Source: Hwanghaeella grinnelliae (GTDB lineage Bacteria; Pseudomonadota; Alphaproteobacteria; UBA8366; Aestuariispiraceae). From it: a stretch of 64,000 nt of DNA. Where the stretch lies: NCBI RefSeq assembly GCF_004005845.1, contig NZ_SADE01000003.1, forward strand, positions 186,001-250,000, written 5' to 3'. Each line of letters opens with the position of its first letter. The stretch's first letter is position 1. The position numbers and the translations under genes were made by a program. Under the pieces are notes generated by a model, which made no database searches, was not told the origin of the DNA, and worked only from the letters and a program-made list of their open reading frames with translations. Shown in pieces: positions 8,841-17,293 of the stretch.

Positions 8841-9266
8841 ATGTCCGAAACCGACGTAAAAAGCGAATATCCGTCCTGGGTCGTCGAAAAACTGCGCTAC
8901 AACGATACGGACCGACAAGGCCATGTGAACAACGCTGTCTTTGCAACGATGCTTGAGGCCGGCCGCGTCAGTTTTCTCTACAACCCCGATAACCCGATCG
9001 TCGAACCCGGCGGCTCCTTCGTCATCGCGCGACTTGAACTGGACTTCAAGGCCGAGATGAACTGGCCGGGCATTGTCGATGTCGGCACGCGTGTGAAAAA
9101 GGTCGGATCCAGTTCCTGCGTGCTTGAACAGATTATCGTTCAGAATGGCGTAGTCTGCGGCCACGCCGTCACCATCATGGTCCAAATGGATGACGAAACG
9201 CGAAAGTCAAAACCGTTATCGGATACCATGAAGGCACGGTTAGAGGCCCTGAAGCAGCCTGAGTGA
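8841..9266 (+). CDS. Acyl-CoA thioesterase, 4HBT hot-dog fold
   Basis: This 141-residue protein has the single hot-dog domain of the 4-hydroxybenzoyl-CoA thioesterase family, which hydrolyses acyl-CoA thioesters in the cytoplasm. The signature YNDTDRQGHVNNAVFATMLE near residues 20-40 contains the conserved aspartate and the GHVNN turn. ATG 8841 is preferred because GGAGGGG lies about ten bases upstream; the upstream in-frame GTG at 8823 overlaps that ribosome site. It is isolated between the strong terminator and a gene-free stretch. The acyl chain it acts on cannot be told from the sequence. Confidence 0.85.
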   Translation: MSETDVKSEYPSWVVEKLRYNDTDRQGHVNNAVFATMLEAGRVSFLYNPDNPIVEPGGSFVIARLELDFKAEMNWPGIVDVGTRVKKVGSSSCVLEQIIVQNGVVCGHAVTIMVQMDDETRKSKPLSDTMKARLEALKQPE

Positions 9267-9590
9267 CCCTAGCGACTTGCGCGCCAAGTCAACCGTTGTT
9301 GACATTGCACGGAGGATGCGCGGCCATCCTGCTTTCGGGCTAACGTTGTCAACGCCAGTTCACCATGCCGATAGGTCTGTTGGCGTTCGGCGTTCGGAAC
9401 CGTGCTACCAAACCGTCACTAGGGGTTGTGCTGGATGGGGTCTCCGGTACGGCCAGCGGCTTGGGGGAAATTCTGGGGCTCCCAAGCCCAACGGGTACAA
9501 TTTTGTACCGGTGTCGCAGGCAGCGGCCGTCGCCCAAGCGGCGATGGCCGCGCCAGCGGGCCAAACAGGCCAATACCCTATTTTCCGCTG
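9267..9590. other. Gene-free stretch between convergent genes
   Basis: About 320 bases separate the thioesterase and the acyltransferase, which point toward each other. Short open frames here have no recognisable product, start context or codon pattern. No repeat, tRNA or clear terminator was seen. Confidence 0.4.
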
Positions 9591-10094
9591 TTACACACTA
9601 TCTGCTGAAGTTTCCGCAGCGGGCTCGACCGTTTGCACGGTGCGTTTTCCGTCCTTGTCGGTCGCGTGGAATTTAAAGCGCCGCCCCTTGAAAACGTTGT
9701 TCCGCATGTCTTCGATCATCGCCGCGGCTTTACCGCGCGGCGCGATCACATCGATGATCCATAGATTTTCGCCGCTGGTCCAATCGGCCGGTGCAAGGCG
9801 GGAAGCCCCGGATTCGACACGTTTTTCGACCTCGTCCGATAGTGATGCCCACAACACACATCCGGCGGGTCCGCCTTTTTCGTCGCGGTACATGCGGAAC
9901 CGCGCCCTGGCGACTGGCGCGAAGATCAGCCATTCCGCATCGGCCATGAAAAAGTGCCGGTGGCTCGCTGTCTGGGTCATCAGCCAAAGGATTTCCGAGG
10001 AGGCCTGCCCCAGCGTCAACGACCGCTGCCCGGTCGCATTGCCGGCTGCATCCGGCTCTACCGCAAGGGCATTTTCACTCTCTGACTCGGACAT
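9591..10094 (-). CDS. Toxin-activating lysine acyltransferase, HlyC/CyaC family, without an adjacent RTX toxin
   Basis: This 167-residue protein resembles HlyC, the enzyme that moves a fatty acyl group from acyl carrier protein to internal lysines of RTX protoxins. The two halves of the active site are present: ASHRHFF with His45 aligns with the SPLHR motif holding catalytic His23 of HlyC, and TSGENLWIIDVIAP with Asp115 aligns with the HlyC segment holding Asp92. Their spacing, 70 residues, is nearly that of HlyC (69). The DWTSG motif is also conserved. ATG 10094 has GGTGAG just upstream. No RTX repeat protein, HlyB or HlyD is found within the window, so the target is unknown and may lie elsewhere. 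The N-terminal 25 residues are acidic and low in complexity. Confidence 0.85.
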   Translation of the reverse strand: MSESESENALAVEPDAAGNATGQRSLTLGQASSEILWLMTQTASHRHFFMADAEWLIFAPVARARFRMYRDEKGGPAGCVLWASLSDEVEKRVESGASRLAPADWTSGENLWIIDVIAPRGKAAAMIEDMRNNVFKGRRFKFHATDKDGKRTVQTVEPAAETSADSV

Positions 10095-10198
10095 TTTTCT
10101 CACCGCCTAAATCGTTACCAAGTGGCCGGAATTGGAATGCTTCAAACCGTACCACAGTTCCCGAACGGGACAAATTTCAACGGGCATGCCCGACACGT

Positions 10199-10963
10199 CT
10201 AACCCGGTTTCCGCGCCCCGATCAGGAATTCGACATTGCCTTGCGGGCCGGTGATGGGGCTTTCGGCGATGCCCTCGACCTGCCAGCCGGCTTCTCCGCT
10301 CAACCAAGCCGCGACTTCGTCACAGACCCGCCCGTGCAGGTCAGGATCGCGCACAACGCCGCCCTTGCCGACTTCACCTTTGCCGACCTGAAACTGCGGT
10401 TTGATCAACGCGACCAGCCACGCGCCCGGCCGCGCCAAATCGAGCGCCGCCGGCAAGACTTTCTCCAGTCCGATGAAGCTGGCGTCGCAGACCACGATAT
10501 CGATTGGGTCCGGCACCAGTTCCGGCCTCAGGTGTCTGGCATTCGTTGACTCAAGAACCACCACCCGTTCATCGGTGCGCAATTTCCAATGCAACTGACC
10601 ACGGCCGACATCGACCGCATAGACGCGCGCCGCACCGTTCTGCAGCAACACATCGGTGAAGCCGCCGGTCGATGCGCCGACATCCAGGGCGACCATCCCC
10701 GCCGGGTCGACCGAGAAAGCAGTCAATCCTTTCTCCAGCTTCAGGCCACCCCGGCTGACCCAGGGGTGATCCTGCCCCCGAACCTCCAGCGGTGTTTCCT
10801 CGGTTATCTGCTGTCCAGGCTTGTCGATCCTCTTTTCCTCGGAAAAGACGACCCCGGCCATGATCAAGGCCTGGGCCTTGGACCGTGTTTCCACCAACCC
10901 GCGATCGACAAGCGCCTGATCCGCCCGGATTTTCCTAACGCGTCCCTTACCGCTGGCAGCCAT
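10199..10963 (-). CDS. tlyA: TlyA family rRNA (cytidine-2'-O)-methyltransferase
   Basis: This 254-residue protein has the TlyA plan: an S4-like RNA-binding domain at about residues 9-70 (RKIRADQALVDRGLVETRSK) and a FtsJ/RrmJ-type SAM methyltransferase domain after WVSRGGLKLEKGL. The SAM-binding loop is ALDVGASTGGFTDVLL near residue 92. Homologues methylate ribosomal RNA at cytidine 2'-hydroxyls. The long upstream open frame reaching 11329 is an artefact of overlap with the DUF454 gene; ATG 10963 begins the homologous part. It is last in the xseB-ispA-dxs block, a common alphaproteobacterial arrangement, with a DUF454 gene inserted between dxs and tlyA. Confidence 0.92.
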   Translation of the reverse strand: MAASGKGRVRKIRADQALVDRGLVETRSKAQALIMAGVVFSEEKRIDKPGQQITEETPLEVRGQDHPWVSRGGLKLEKGLTAFSVDPAGMVALDVGASTGGFTDVLLQNGAARVYAVDVGRGQLHWKLRTDERVVVLESTNARHLRPELVPDPIDIVVCDASFIGLEKVLPAALDLARPGAWLVALIKPQFQVGKGEVGKGGVVRDPDLHGRVCDEVAAWLSGEAGWQVEGIAESPITGPQGNVEFLIGARKPG

Positions 10964-10968
10964 ACCCG

Positions 10969-11391
10969 TCACCCTCGGTCCGTTGATGGCTTCCGGCCCG
11001 GCTTGCTCACCACATAGGCGGCAACGGACAACAAAACCACGCCGGTCACGGCCAGCAGCCATGGCGGCATATCGCGGTAGAGAGCCATATACAGGAAACT
11101 CGCCGTCATTGCGGAAACAGCACAGACCTTCCCCCAGACCGGGATGACACGATGGGAGTCCCAGTCGCGCAACAGCGTACCGAAGCGCGGGTGATCGTAG
11201 AGCCAGTCGTGAAGCTTTTGGCTGGACCGCGCGAAGCCCCAGGCAGCGACGATCAGGAAAGGCGTCGTCGGCAGAAGCGGCAGAAACACCCCCAGCAACC
11301 CCAACCCCAGGGCCACGAGGCCGAGGCACAAAAAGATCACGCGATGCGTGACCTTTGGATGAACTTTCGATTGGGGCCGGATATCGGGCAT
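10969..11391 (-). CDS. DUF454 (YbaN-like) inner membrane protein
   Basis: This 140-residue membrane protein matches the YbaN/DUF454 family. The diagnostic stretch VFLPLLPTTPFLIVAAWGFA is at about residues 37-56, and WLYDHPRFG follows, with further helices toward the C terminus. ATG 11391 is chosen because it follows the dxs stop closely and precedes the conserved part; an earlier in-frame start would overlap dxs. It ends only five bases before tlyA and is therefore in the same operon. The function of the family is not established. Confidence 0.85.
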   Translation of the reverse strand: MPDIRPQSKVHPKVTHRVIFLCLGLVALGLGLLGVFLPLLPTTPFLIVAAWGFARSSQKLHDWLYDHPRFGTLLRDWDSHRVIPVWGKVCAVSAMTASFLYMALYRDMPPWLLAVTGVVLLSVAAYVVSKPGRKPSTDRG

Positions 11392-11416
11392 GGCGGTCGG
11401 CACCGTCGCCGCCGCG

Positions 11417-13333
11417 CTAGGCACGGACCGGCGTCTCCACTTCCGAATCTCCGCCGAGCGCCGCAACGGCCGTGGCGACGATATGCGGCGCGGTCAAACC
11501 GGCCTGCTCGTATTGCACCTCAGGCTTATCCTGGTCCAGGAAGGCATCGGGCATGAACATCGGCCGCACCTTCACCTGTTGCGTCAAATCCTCACGCACC
11601 AGAAGGTCCAGAACCTGGGTCGCGAAGCCACCGATGGAGCCTTCCTCAATCGTGATCAAGACGTCATGTCCGCGTGCCAATTTCCGCACAAGGTCGGCGT
11701 CGATCGGCTTGGCGAAACGGGCGTCAGCGACCGTCGTGGAATAGCCTTTCGCTTGCAGCAGGTCTGCGGCTTGCAGGGATTCCTGCAACCGCGCGCCCAG
11801 CGACAGGATGGCGACCGTTTTGCCTTCGCGCACCACCCGGCCCTTGCCGATTTCCAGCACTTCCGGCCGTTCGGGCATGTCGACGCCGACGCCCTCGCCC
11901 CGCGGATACCGGAAAGCAGACGGGCGGTCATCGATCGACGCGGCGGTTGCGACCATATGAACAAGTTCCGCTTCGTCCGACGCGGCCATGACAATGAAGT
12001 CCGGCAAGCTGGCGAGATAGGCGATGTCGAAGGCGCCGCAATGCGTTTGCCCATCCGCGCCGACATAACCGGCCCGGTCGATCGCAAAGCGGACCGGCAG
12101 TTTCTGGATGGCGACGTCGTGCACCACCTGGTCGTAACCGCGCTGCAGGAAGGTGGAATAGATCGCCGCGAACGGCTTATAGCCTTCCGTCGCCAGCCCC
12201 GCACAGAAGGTCACGGCATGCTGTTCGGCAATGCCGACATCGAAGCTGCGGTCGGGATGCTTTTCCTGAAAAATATTCACCCCTGTCCCATCCGGCATGG
12301 CGGCCGTGACGGCGACGATCTTGTCATCCTCATCCGCCAGTTTCGTCAGGGTCTGACCGAATACCTTGGTGTAGCTGGGCGCATTCGGCTTCGCCTTCAC
12401 CTGGGTTCCGGTGACAATGTCGAACTTGGAAACGCCGTGATACTTGTCCGCCGACTCTTCCGCCGGGGCATAGCCCTTGCCCTTTTGCGTAACCACGTGG
12501 ATCAGGACCGGCCCCGCACCCTCGGCATCGCGGACATTCTTCAAGACCGGCAGCAAATGTTCCAGGTTGTGGCCGTCGATCGGGCCGACATAGTAAAAGC
12601 CCATCTCCTCGAACAGGGTTCCGCCCGTAACGAAACCGCGGGCGAATTCCTCCGCCCGTTCAGCCGCTTTTTCCAACTGTTTCGGGAACCGCTCAGCAAT
12701 GTGTTTGCCGAGGCTTCGTAGCGACATATACGACTTCGACGACAGCAGCCGAGACAAATAGGCGCTCATCGCGCCGACCGGCGGGGCGATGGACATGTCG
12801 TTGTCGTTCAGGATCACGATCAGCCGGGAATTCATCGAACCGGCATTGTTCAGCGCTTCAAAGGCCATACCGGCGCTCATCGCACCGTCGCCGATCACGG
12901 CGATGACCGAATTGTCCTTGTCACCCAGGTCGCGCGCGACCGCCATGCCGAGACCGGCGGAAATGGAGGTCGAGGAATGCGCGGTGCCGAACGGGTCATA
13001 GACACTTTCCGACCGCTTCGTGAAGCCGGACAGTCCCGCGCCCTGACGCAGGGTCCGGATGCGGTCGCGGCGTTCGGTCAGAATCTTATGCGGGTAGCAC
13101 TGATGGCCGACATCCCAGATCAACCGATCCGACGGGGTATCGAAAATATAATGCAAGGCCACGGTCAATTCGATGACCCCAAGCCCCGCGCCCAGATGGC
13201 CACCGGTCTGGCTGACGGCGCTGATGGTTTCCGTGCGCAATTCGTCCGCTAGCTGACGCAGCTCGCTTTCGGCCAAGCTGCGCAACGCGGCCGGTGAATT
13301 GACCTTGTCCAGCAAGGGGGTCGACGTGTTCAC
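11417..13333 (-). CDS. dxs: 1-deoxy-D-xylulose-5-phosphate synthase
   Basis: This 638-residue enzyme condenses pyruvate with glyceraldehyde 3-phosphate in the first step of the MEP isoprenoid pathway and needs thiamine diphosphate. It has full family length and the expected motifs: [18 protein letters not shown] near residue 148 for thiamine diphosphate and magnesium, and [20 protein letters not shown] near residue 420 in the central domain. The start is GTG at 13333, with GGAG six bases upstream. It follows ispA and xseB in the same direction, the standard alphaproteobacterial isoprenoid block. Confidence 0.97.
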   Translation of the reverse strand: MNTSTPLLDKVNSPAALRSLAESELRQLADELRTETISAVSQTGGHLGAGLGVIELTVALHYIFDTPSDRLIWDVGHQCYPHKILTERRDRIRTLRQGAGLSGFTKRSESVYDPFGTAHSSTSISAGLGMAVARDLGDKDNSVIAVIGDGAMSAGMAFEALNNAGSMNSRLIVILNDNDMSIAPPVGAMSAYLSRLLSSKSYMSLRSLGKHIAERFPKQLEKAAERAEEFARGFVTGGTLFEEMGFYYVGPIDGHNLEHLLPVLKNVRDAEGAGPVLIHVVTQKGKGYAPAEESADKYHGVSKFDIVTGTQVKAKPNAPSYTKVFGQTLTKLADEDDKIVAVTAAMPDGTGVNIFQEKHPDRSFDVGIAEQHAVTFCAGLATEGYKPFAAIYSTFLQRGYDQVVHDVAIQKLPVRFAIDRAGYVGADGQTHCGAFDIAYLASLPDFIVMAASDEAELVHMVATAASIDDRPSAFRYPRGEGVGVDMPERPEVLEIGKGRVVREGKTVAILSLGARLQESLQAADLLQAKGYSTTVADARFAKPIDADLVRKLARGHDVLITIEEGSIGGFATQVLDLLVREDLTQQVKVRPMFMPDAFLDQDKPEVQYEQAGLTAPHIVATAVAALGGDSEVETPVRA

Positions 13334-13437
13334 CGTGAAACTCCAGACCTTATTGATTCCAAGAACAAAAATACGCGCACCGGATACCCTGGCCGGTCAA
13401 AACGACCCTGTCTGCGTCGGCCGAAATACCTTGACCG

Positions 13438-14325
13438 TTAGTGCCGACGTTCCACAACGAATTTGGCTGCGGACCTTAGAAGATCGGCTTTATCGTCGAA
13501 AATCGCAAGATGTTCAATAGCTTGGTCGGTCAGCAACGCCGCCTGATCGCGCGCTCGTTCAGGTCCCAGGATGGAGACGAAAGTCGCCTTTCCGTGCCCG
13601 GCATCCTTGCCAACCGCCTTGCCCGCTTCTTCGGCCGAGCCTTCCACGTCCAGCAAGTCGTCGGCGATTTGGAACGCGAGGCCCAAATCGTGAGCATAAC
13701 CTCGCAAGGCCTCACGTGCCTTTGAGGGGGCATTCCCCAAAACCGCACCGGCGATGCAGGCGAATTCGATCAATGCCCCGGTCTTCAAGCGCTGCAGACG
13801 CGTGATCGACCCGATGTCGAGGTTCGTCCCCGGCGCGCTGAGGTCGATCATCTGGCCACCCACCATGCCGTGCCCGCCGGCGGCTTTCGCCAAGCGCGTG
13901 ACAAGGTCCGCCCGGATCGCCGGATTGCCGTGTGTTTCCGGATTGGCCAGCACCCCAAATGCCAGGGTCAGAAGGGCATCGCCCGCCAGGATCGCCGTTG
14001 CCTCGTCGAACTGCTTGTGTGTGGTCGGTTTACCGCGACGCAGATCATCGTCGTCCATCGCGGGCAGGTCGTCGTGAACCAGGGAATAGCAGTGCACCAA
14101 TTCGATCGTCGCAGCGGCCCGCAGGGCGGATCGTTCCGACACGCCGAACAGCCGGGACGTCTGCAGGGTCAAAAACGGGCGCAATCGTTTGCCCCCACCC
14201 AGTACGCTGTACCGCATCGCGTCGATCAAACGCTGCTCGGGCGCGATATCGGTCGTCAGGATCCGGTCCAATTCCCCTTCAACGCGGTCTGCTGCGCCGC
14301 GCAAGGCGAGTTCAAAATCTTCCAT
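13438..14325 (-). CDS. ispA: Short-chain prenyl diphosphate synthase (farnesyl diphosphate synthase)
   Basis: This 295-residue enzyme chains isopentenyl units into farnesyl (or geranylgeranyl) diphosphate. Both aspartate-rich motifs are intact: DDLPAMDDDDLRRG near residue 85 and DDLLD near residue 224, along with GGGKRLRP. ATG 14325 gives the natural N terminus; a TTG five codons upstream is also possible. It lies between xseB and dxs. The product chain length cannot be fixed from sequence, but a separate longer-chain synthase is present at 49590-50612, supporting a C15 role here. Confidence 0.94.
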   Translation of the reverse strand: MEDFELALRGAADRVEGELDRILTTDIAPEQRLIDAMRYSVLGGGKRLRPFLTLQTSRLFGVSERSALRAAATIELVHCYSLVHDDLPAMDDDDLRRGKPTTHKQFDEATAILAGDALLTLAFGVLANPETHGNPAIRADLVTRLAKAAGGHGMVGGQMIDLSAPGTNLDIGSITRLQRLKTGALIEFACIAGAVLGNAPSKAREALRGYAHDLGLAFQIADDLLDVEGSAEEAGKAVGKDAGHGKATFVSILGPERARDQAALLTDQAIEHLAIFDDKADLLRSAAKFVVERRH

Positions 14326-14408
14326 CGCATCACATTCCAAGAAAGGCCAAGATCGGGCCGGGAAAGAAGGCCAACAGGCGGAAAGGTCTATTCCGGGGCT
14401 GGGTGAGG

Positions 14409-14654
14409 TTATTCCATATCAGCCGGTTCGGTTGCGACGGATCCGTCGGCCGATACGGTGATCTTGTCGACGCGCGCCTTTGCTTCGTCGAGCTTCTTCT
14501 GGCAGTGCCGCTTCAACAAGGCGCCGCGCTCATACGCTTCGATGGCGCCGTCCAGACTGGCGTCGCCTTCCTCCAGCTTCCGCACAAGCTGCTCCAATTC
14601 GGCAAGCGCCTGCTCAAATGTGAGATCTTCGATCTTCGGCTTTTGACCCGCCAT
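14409..14654 (-). CDS. xseB: Exodeoxyribonuclease VII small subunit
   Basis: This 81-residue protein matches XseB, which joins XseA in the nuclease that degrades single-stranded DNA. The family motif is clear: LTFEQALAELEQLVRKLEEG at residues 12-31, then SLDGAIEAYERGALLKRHCQ, predicted as two long helices. It begins the operon xseB-ispA-dxs, a conserved gene order in Alphaproteobacteria. Confidence 0.94.
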   Translation of the reverse strand: MAGQKPKIEDLTFEQALAELEQLVRKLEEGDASLDGAIEAYERGALLKRHCQKKLDEAKARVDKITVSADGSVATEPADME

Positions 14655-14913
14655 TCAGTCACTCTCCAGTCGCGTTCGCACAAGCATCGCAGCACGATTC
14701 CGTCCATCGGCGCGACGCGTTTTGGATGGGGGTTATAATCCTCCGGCAAGGATCGGCGCAATCATTGTCACCGTATCCGGCATAAGCAACGGGCCGCCCG
14801 GACAATCCGAACAGCCCGCGAAACGCCCCAACAAGCGCAATGAACGCAATACCGGTCATATTGGGGATATCCGTTCTTGCCCCCGCCCTCGGTTTAGGTT
14901 GAAACTCGGCGCC

Positions 14914-15843
14914 ATGACCACAGCACTCTTCTGGCATCCGTCCTGCCGCGAACACAATATGGGGGCCGGCCATCCCGAGCAGCCGGCGCGGTTGGATTCC
15001 GTTCTCGTCGCCCTGGAAGCGGATGCATTCGAGGACCTGGAACGTGTTGAAGCCCCGCGCGCGACGCGCGAGCAGATCCTGCGGTGCCATCCCGCATCCC
15101 ATCTGGATGACATTCTGGGGTCGGTGCCCGAAAACGGCATTGTGCAATTGGATGCCGACACCTCCCTTTCACCGGGATCTGGCGAAGCCGCGCTGCGCGC
15201 TGCCGGCGCCGCTGTTGCGGCGGTCGACGCGGTGATGACCGGCAAATACCAGAATGCCTTTTGCGCCGTGCGCCCACCCGGGCACCATGCCGAACCGCAG
15301 CACCCGATGGGTTTTTGCCTGTTCAACAACATCGCTATCGGTGCCGAACATGCTGTCGCCGCCCACAAGGCGGACCGGGTCGCGGTCGTCGATTTCGACG
15401 TTCACCATGGCAACGGGACGCAGGCCATGTTCGCCCGCAAACCGAACATGTTCTTCGCGTCATCGCATCAAATGCCGCTCTATCCGGGAACCGGTCAGGA
15501 ATCGGAACGCGGCGTGGCGGGGAATATCGTCAATGTTGCTTTGCCACCGAATGCGGGCGGCGAGGAATTCCGTATCGCATTCGAGGTCCGCATTCTTCCG
15601 GCGCTTCGTGATTTTAAACCGAATTTGCTGATGATCTCCGCCGGTTTCGACGCGCATCGCGACGATCCTTTGGCGAACCTGAACCTTGTGGAAGACGACT
15701 ATCATTGGGCAACATCGGAACTCGCGGCGCTGGCCGACGAGCTCTGTGAGGGCCGCATCGTTTCCACTTTGGAAGGCGGCTACGACCTGGGCGCGCTGGG
15801 TCGTTCAGCGGCAGCGCATGTCCGGGCCTTGATGGAGGCCTGA
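14914..15843 (+). CDS. Histone deacetylase family protein (acetylpolyamine/acetoin-type amidohydrolase)
   Basis: This 309-residue zinc hydrolase belongs to the arginase/deacetylase fold. It carries the HDAC signature: RPPGHHAEPQHPMGFCLFNN near residue 124 (tandem active-site histidines), DFDVHHGNGTQ near residue 162 with metal-binding Asp and His, SAGFDAHRDDPL near residue 244, and the catalytic tyrosine in LEGGYDLG near the end. Bacterial members deacetylate acetylpolyamines or other small amides. ATG 14914 is chosen because homology begins there. It is divergent from the xseB operon and unlinked to the polyamine genes at 51-53 kb, so the substrate is open. Confidence 0.92.
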   Translation: MTTALFWHPSCREHNMGAGHPEQPARLDSVLVALEADAFEDLERVEAPRATREQILRCHPASHLDDILGSVPENGIVQLDADTSLSPGSGEAALRAAGAAVAAVDAVMTGKYQNAFCAVRPPGHHAEPQHPMGFCLFNNIAIGAEHAVAAHKADRVAVVDFDVHHGNGTQAMFARKPNMFFASSHQMPLYPGTGQESERGVAGNIVNVALPPNAGGEEFRIAFEVRILPALRDFKPNLLMISAGFDAHRDDPLANLNLVEDDYHWATSELAALADELCEGRIVSTLEGGYDLGALGRSAAAHVRALMEA

Positions 15844-16097
15844 CTCTGCCTGGAACGGTGCTGCCCCCAATGATGCCGCGCGGAATTTCTCCCCTTCCTT
15901 TGACCTTGGATTCCTCTACCCTATTTCAGTCTTCCTGGGTAACCGCGTAGGTGGTATTAGCCGGGTAGCGACAGTGGGGCGGGACGGTTGCGGATTTGGC
16001 TGGCGTGCGGAAGCCCCCGTTTTGCAGTTTTGCGTAGGTGGCGGCTTTCCAGTGAACGGACGCTTGGGTGGTCGCGAATAGAGTACCGGGAGATCAC

Positions 16098-17255
16098 ATG
16101 AACTGCGCAGCGAAAACAGTTTTGGGGCTGATTCTGGGCTTTTTTCTTGGCTTTCCGGCCCTTTTTGCATCGGCGGTCCCCGCCCACGCGCAGGGCGGGC
16201 CGTCGACGGTATTCGTCGATTTGGTGATCGATGAGCCCCTGACCCAGACCTCGCCGGTCCTTGGACGGTTGGTGGCGCGTCAGCGCGGCGTCGTTGCGGC
16301 ATTGACCCGCGGCCCTGTCAATGAAGTGACCGTCGATGCCGGCGACAGGGTCGCGGCCGGGGACATCATCTTGCGGATCGCGATGGATCGCATCAGCCAG
16401 ACCCGCAACCTTGCCGCCGCCCAAGTCCAGCTGGCCCGCGCGCAGGTAACCACCGCCAAAGCGGAACTGGATTTGGCCAACCAGGAACTCGCGCGCCTGG
16501 AACGCCTTCGTCAATCATCCGCGTTTTCGCCGGCCCGTTACGACGACCAGGCAAATACGGTCCAGACCAAAATCAGTGAGGTTGGCGAAGCGGAAGCTTC
16601 CGTCGCCGCCGCGATCGCCGATTTACGCATTGCCGAGATCGACGTGCGGTTGGCCGAGGTGCGCGCGCCCTATGACGGCGTCATTATAGAACGGCACACG
16701 CAGCGCGGAGCGTATTTGAATGTTGGCGATCCTGTCGTGACCATGATCAACGATCAGGATTTGGAAATCGCCGCGGAGGTCCCATCGAATCGGACAGCCG
16801 GCTTGCTTCCGGGTCGATCCGTTCAGGTTTCCTTGGGGCCGGGTCACACTGTGGATGCATTCGTTCGCGCGGTGATTCCGGAGGAAAACGCCCTGACCCG
16901 CACCAGGGCCGTCCGGTTCACCCCGGCGCTCGACGAATTGCTGAGCAAGGGCGACGTCCCCCTTGCCGCCAATCAGACCGTCACGGTGAACGTACCGGTC
17001 AGCACCATCCGGGATGTGATCTCCGTTCACAAGGACGCCGTCATCCCGCGCGGCGACGCCAACATGGTTTTCGTCGTCGAGGACGGCAAGGCGCAGCCCC
17101 GTCCCGTCAAACTGGACGGCGCCATCGGCAACCGCTTCATCGTGTTGGAAGGGTTGAAGGTCGGCGATATGACCGTCATTCGCGGCAATGAGCGCCTGCG
17201 CCCGGGAGAGGACGTTACCGTCGGCAACGCCCCAGACAACGGAAAAGCGAGCTAA
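16098..17255 (+). CDS. RND efflux periplasmic adaptor (membrane fusion protein)
   Basis: This 385-residue protein is the periplasmic adaptor linking an RND pump to an outer membrane channel. ATG 16098 has GGGAG six bases upstream and opens a signal peptide, MNCAAKTVLGLILGFFLG, probably cleaved after AHA near residue 33. A biotinyl-lipoyl-like domain surrounds a helical hairpin at about residues 105-180 (RAQVTTAKAELDLANQELAR), and RAPYDGVIIERHTQRGAYLNVGDPV is the classic second half-lipoyl motif. The RND permease gene begins 38 bases downstream. The preceding 254 intergenic bases must contain the promoter; TTGACC at about 15900 followed by TATTTC is a weak candidate. Confidence 0.93.
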   Translation: MNCAAKTVLGLILGFFLGFPALFASAVPAHAQGGPSTVFVDLVIDEPLTQTSPVLGRLVARQRGVVAALTRGPVNEVTVDAGDRVAAGDIILRIAMDRISQTRNLAAAQVQLARAQVTTAKAELDLANQELARLERLRQSSAFSPARYDDQANTVQTKISEVGEAEASVAAAIADLRIAEIDVRLAEVRAPYDGVIIERHTQRGAYLNVGDPVVTMINDQDLEIAAEVPSNRTAGLLPGRSVQVSLGPGHTVDAFVRAVIPEENALTRTRAVRFTPALDELLSKGDVPLAANQTVTVNVPVSTIRDVISVHKDAVIPRGDANMVFVVEDGKAQPRPVKLDGAIGNRFIVLEGLKVGDMTVIRGNERLRPGEDVTVGNAPDNGKAS

Positions 17256-17293
17256 AACCTTGCCGCGACGGCGGCGTAGAATAAGGCACCGCC

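Noticed and set aside
9277-10110. A 277-codon plus-strand frame spanning the gap and the acyltransferase gene
   Set aside because: It is mostly antisense to the HlyC-type gene, and its product has no known domain.
11390-12721. A 443-codon plus-strand frame opposite dxs
   Set aside because: It is a shadow of dxs with histidine- and arginine-rich composition and no domain.
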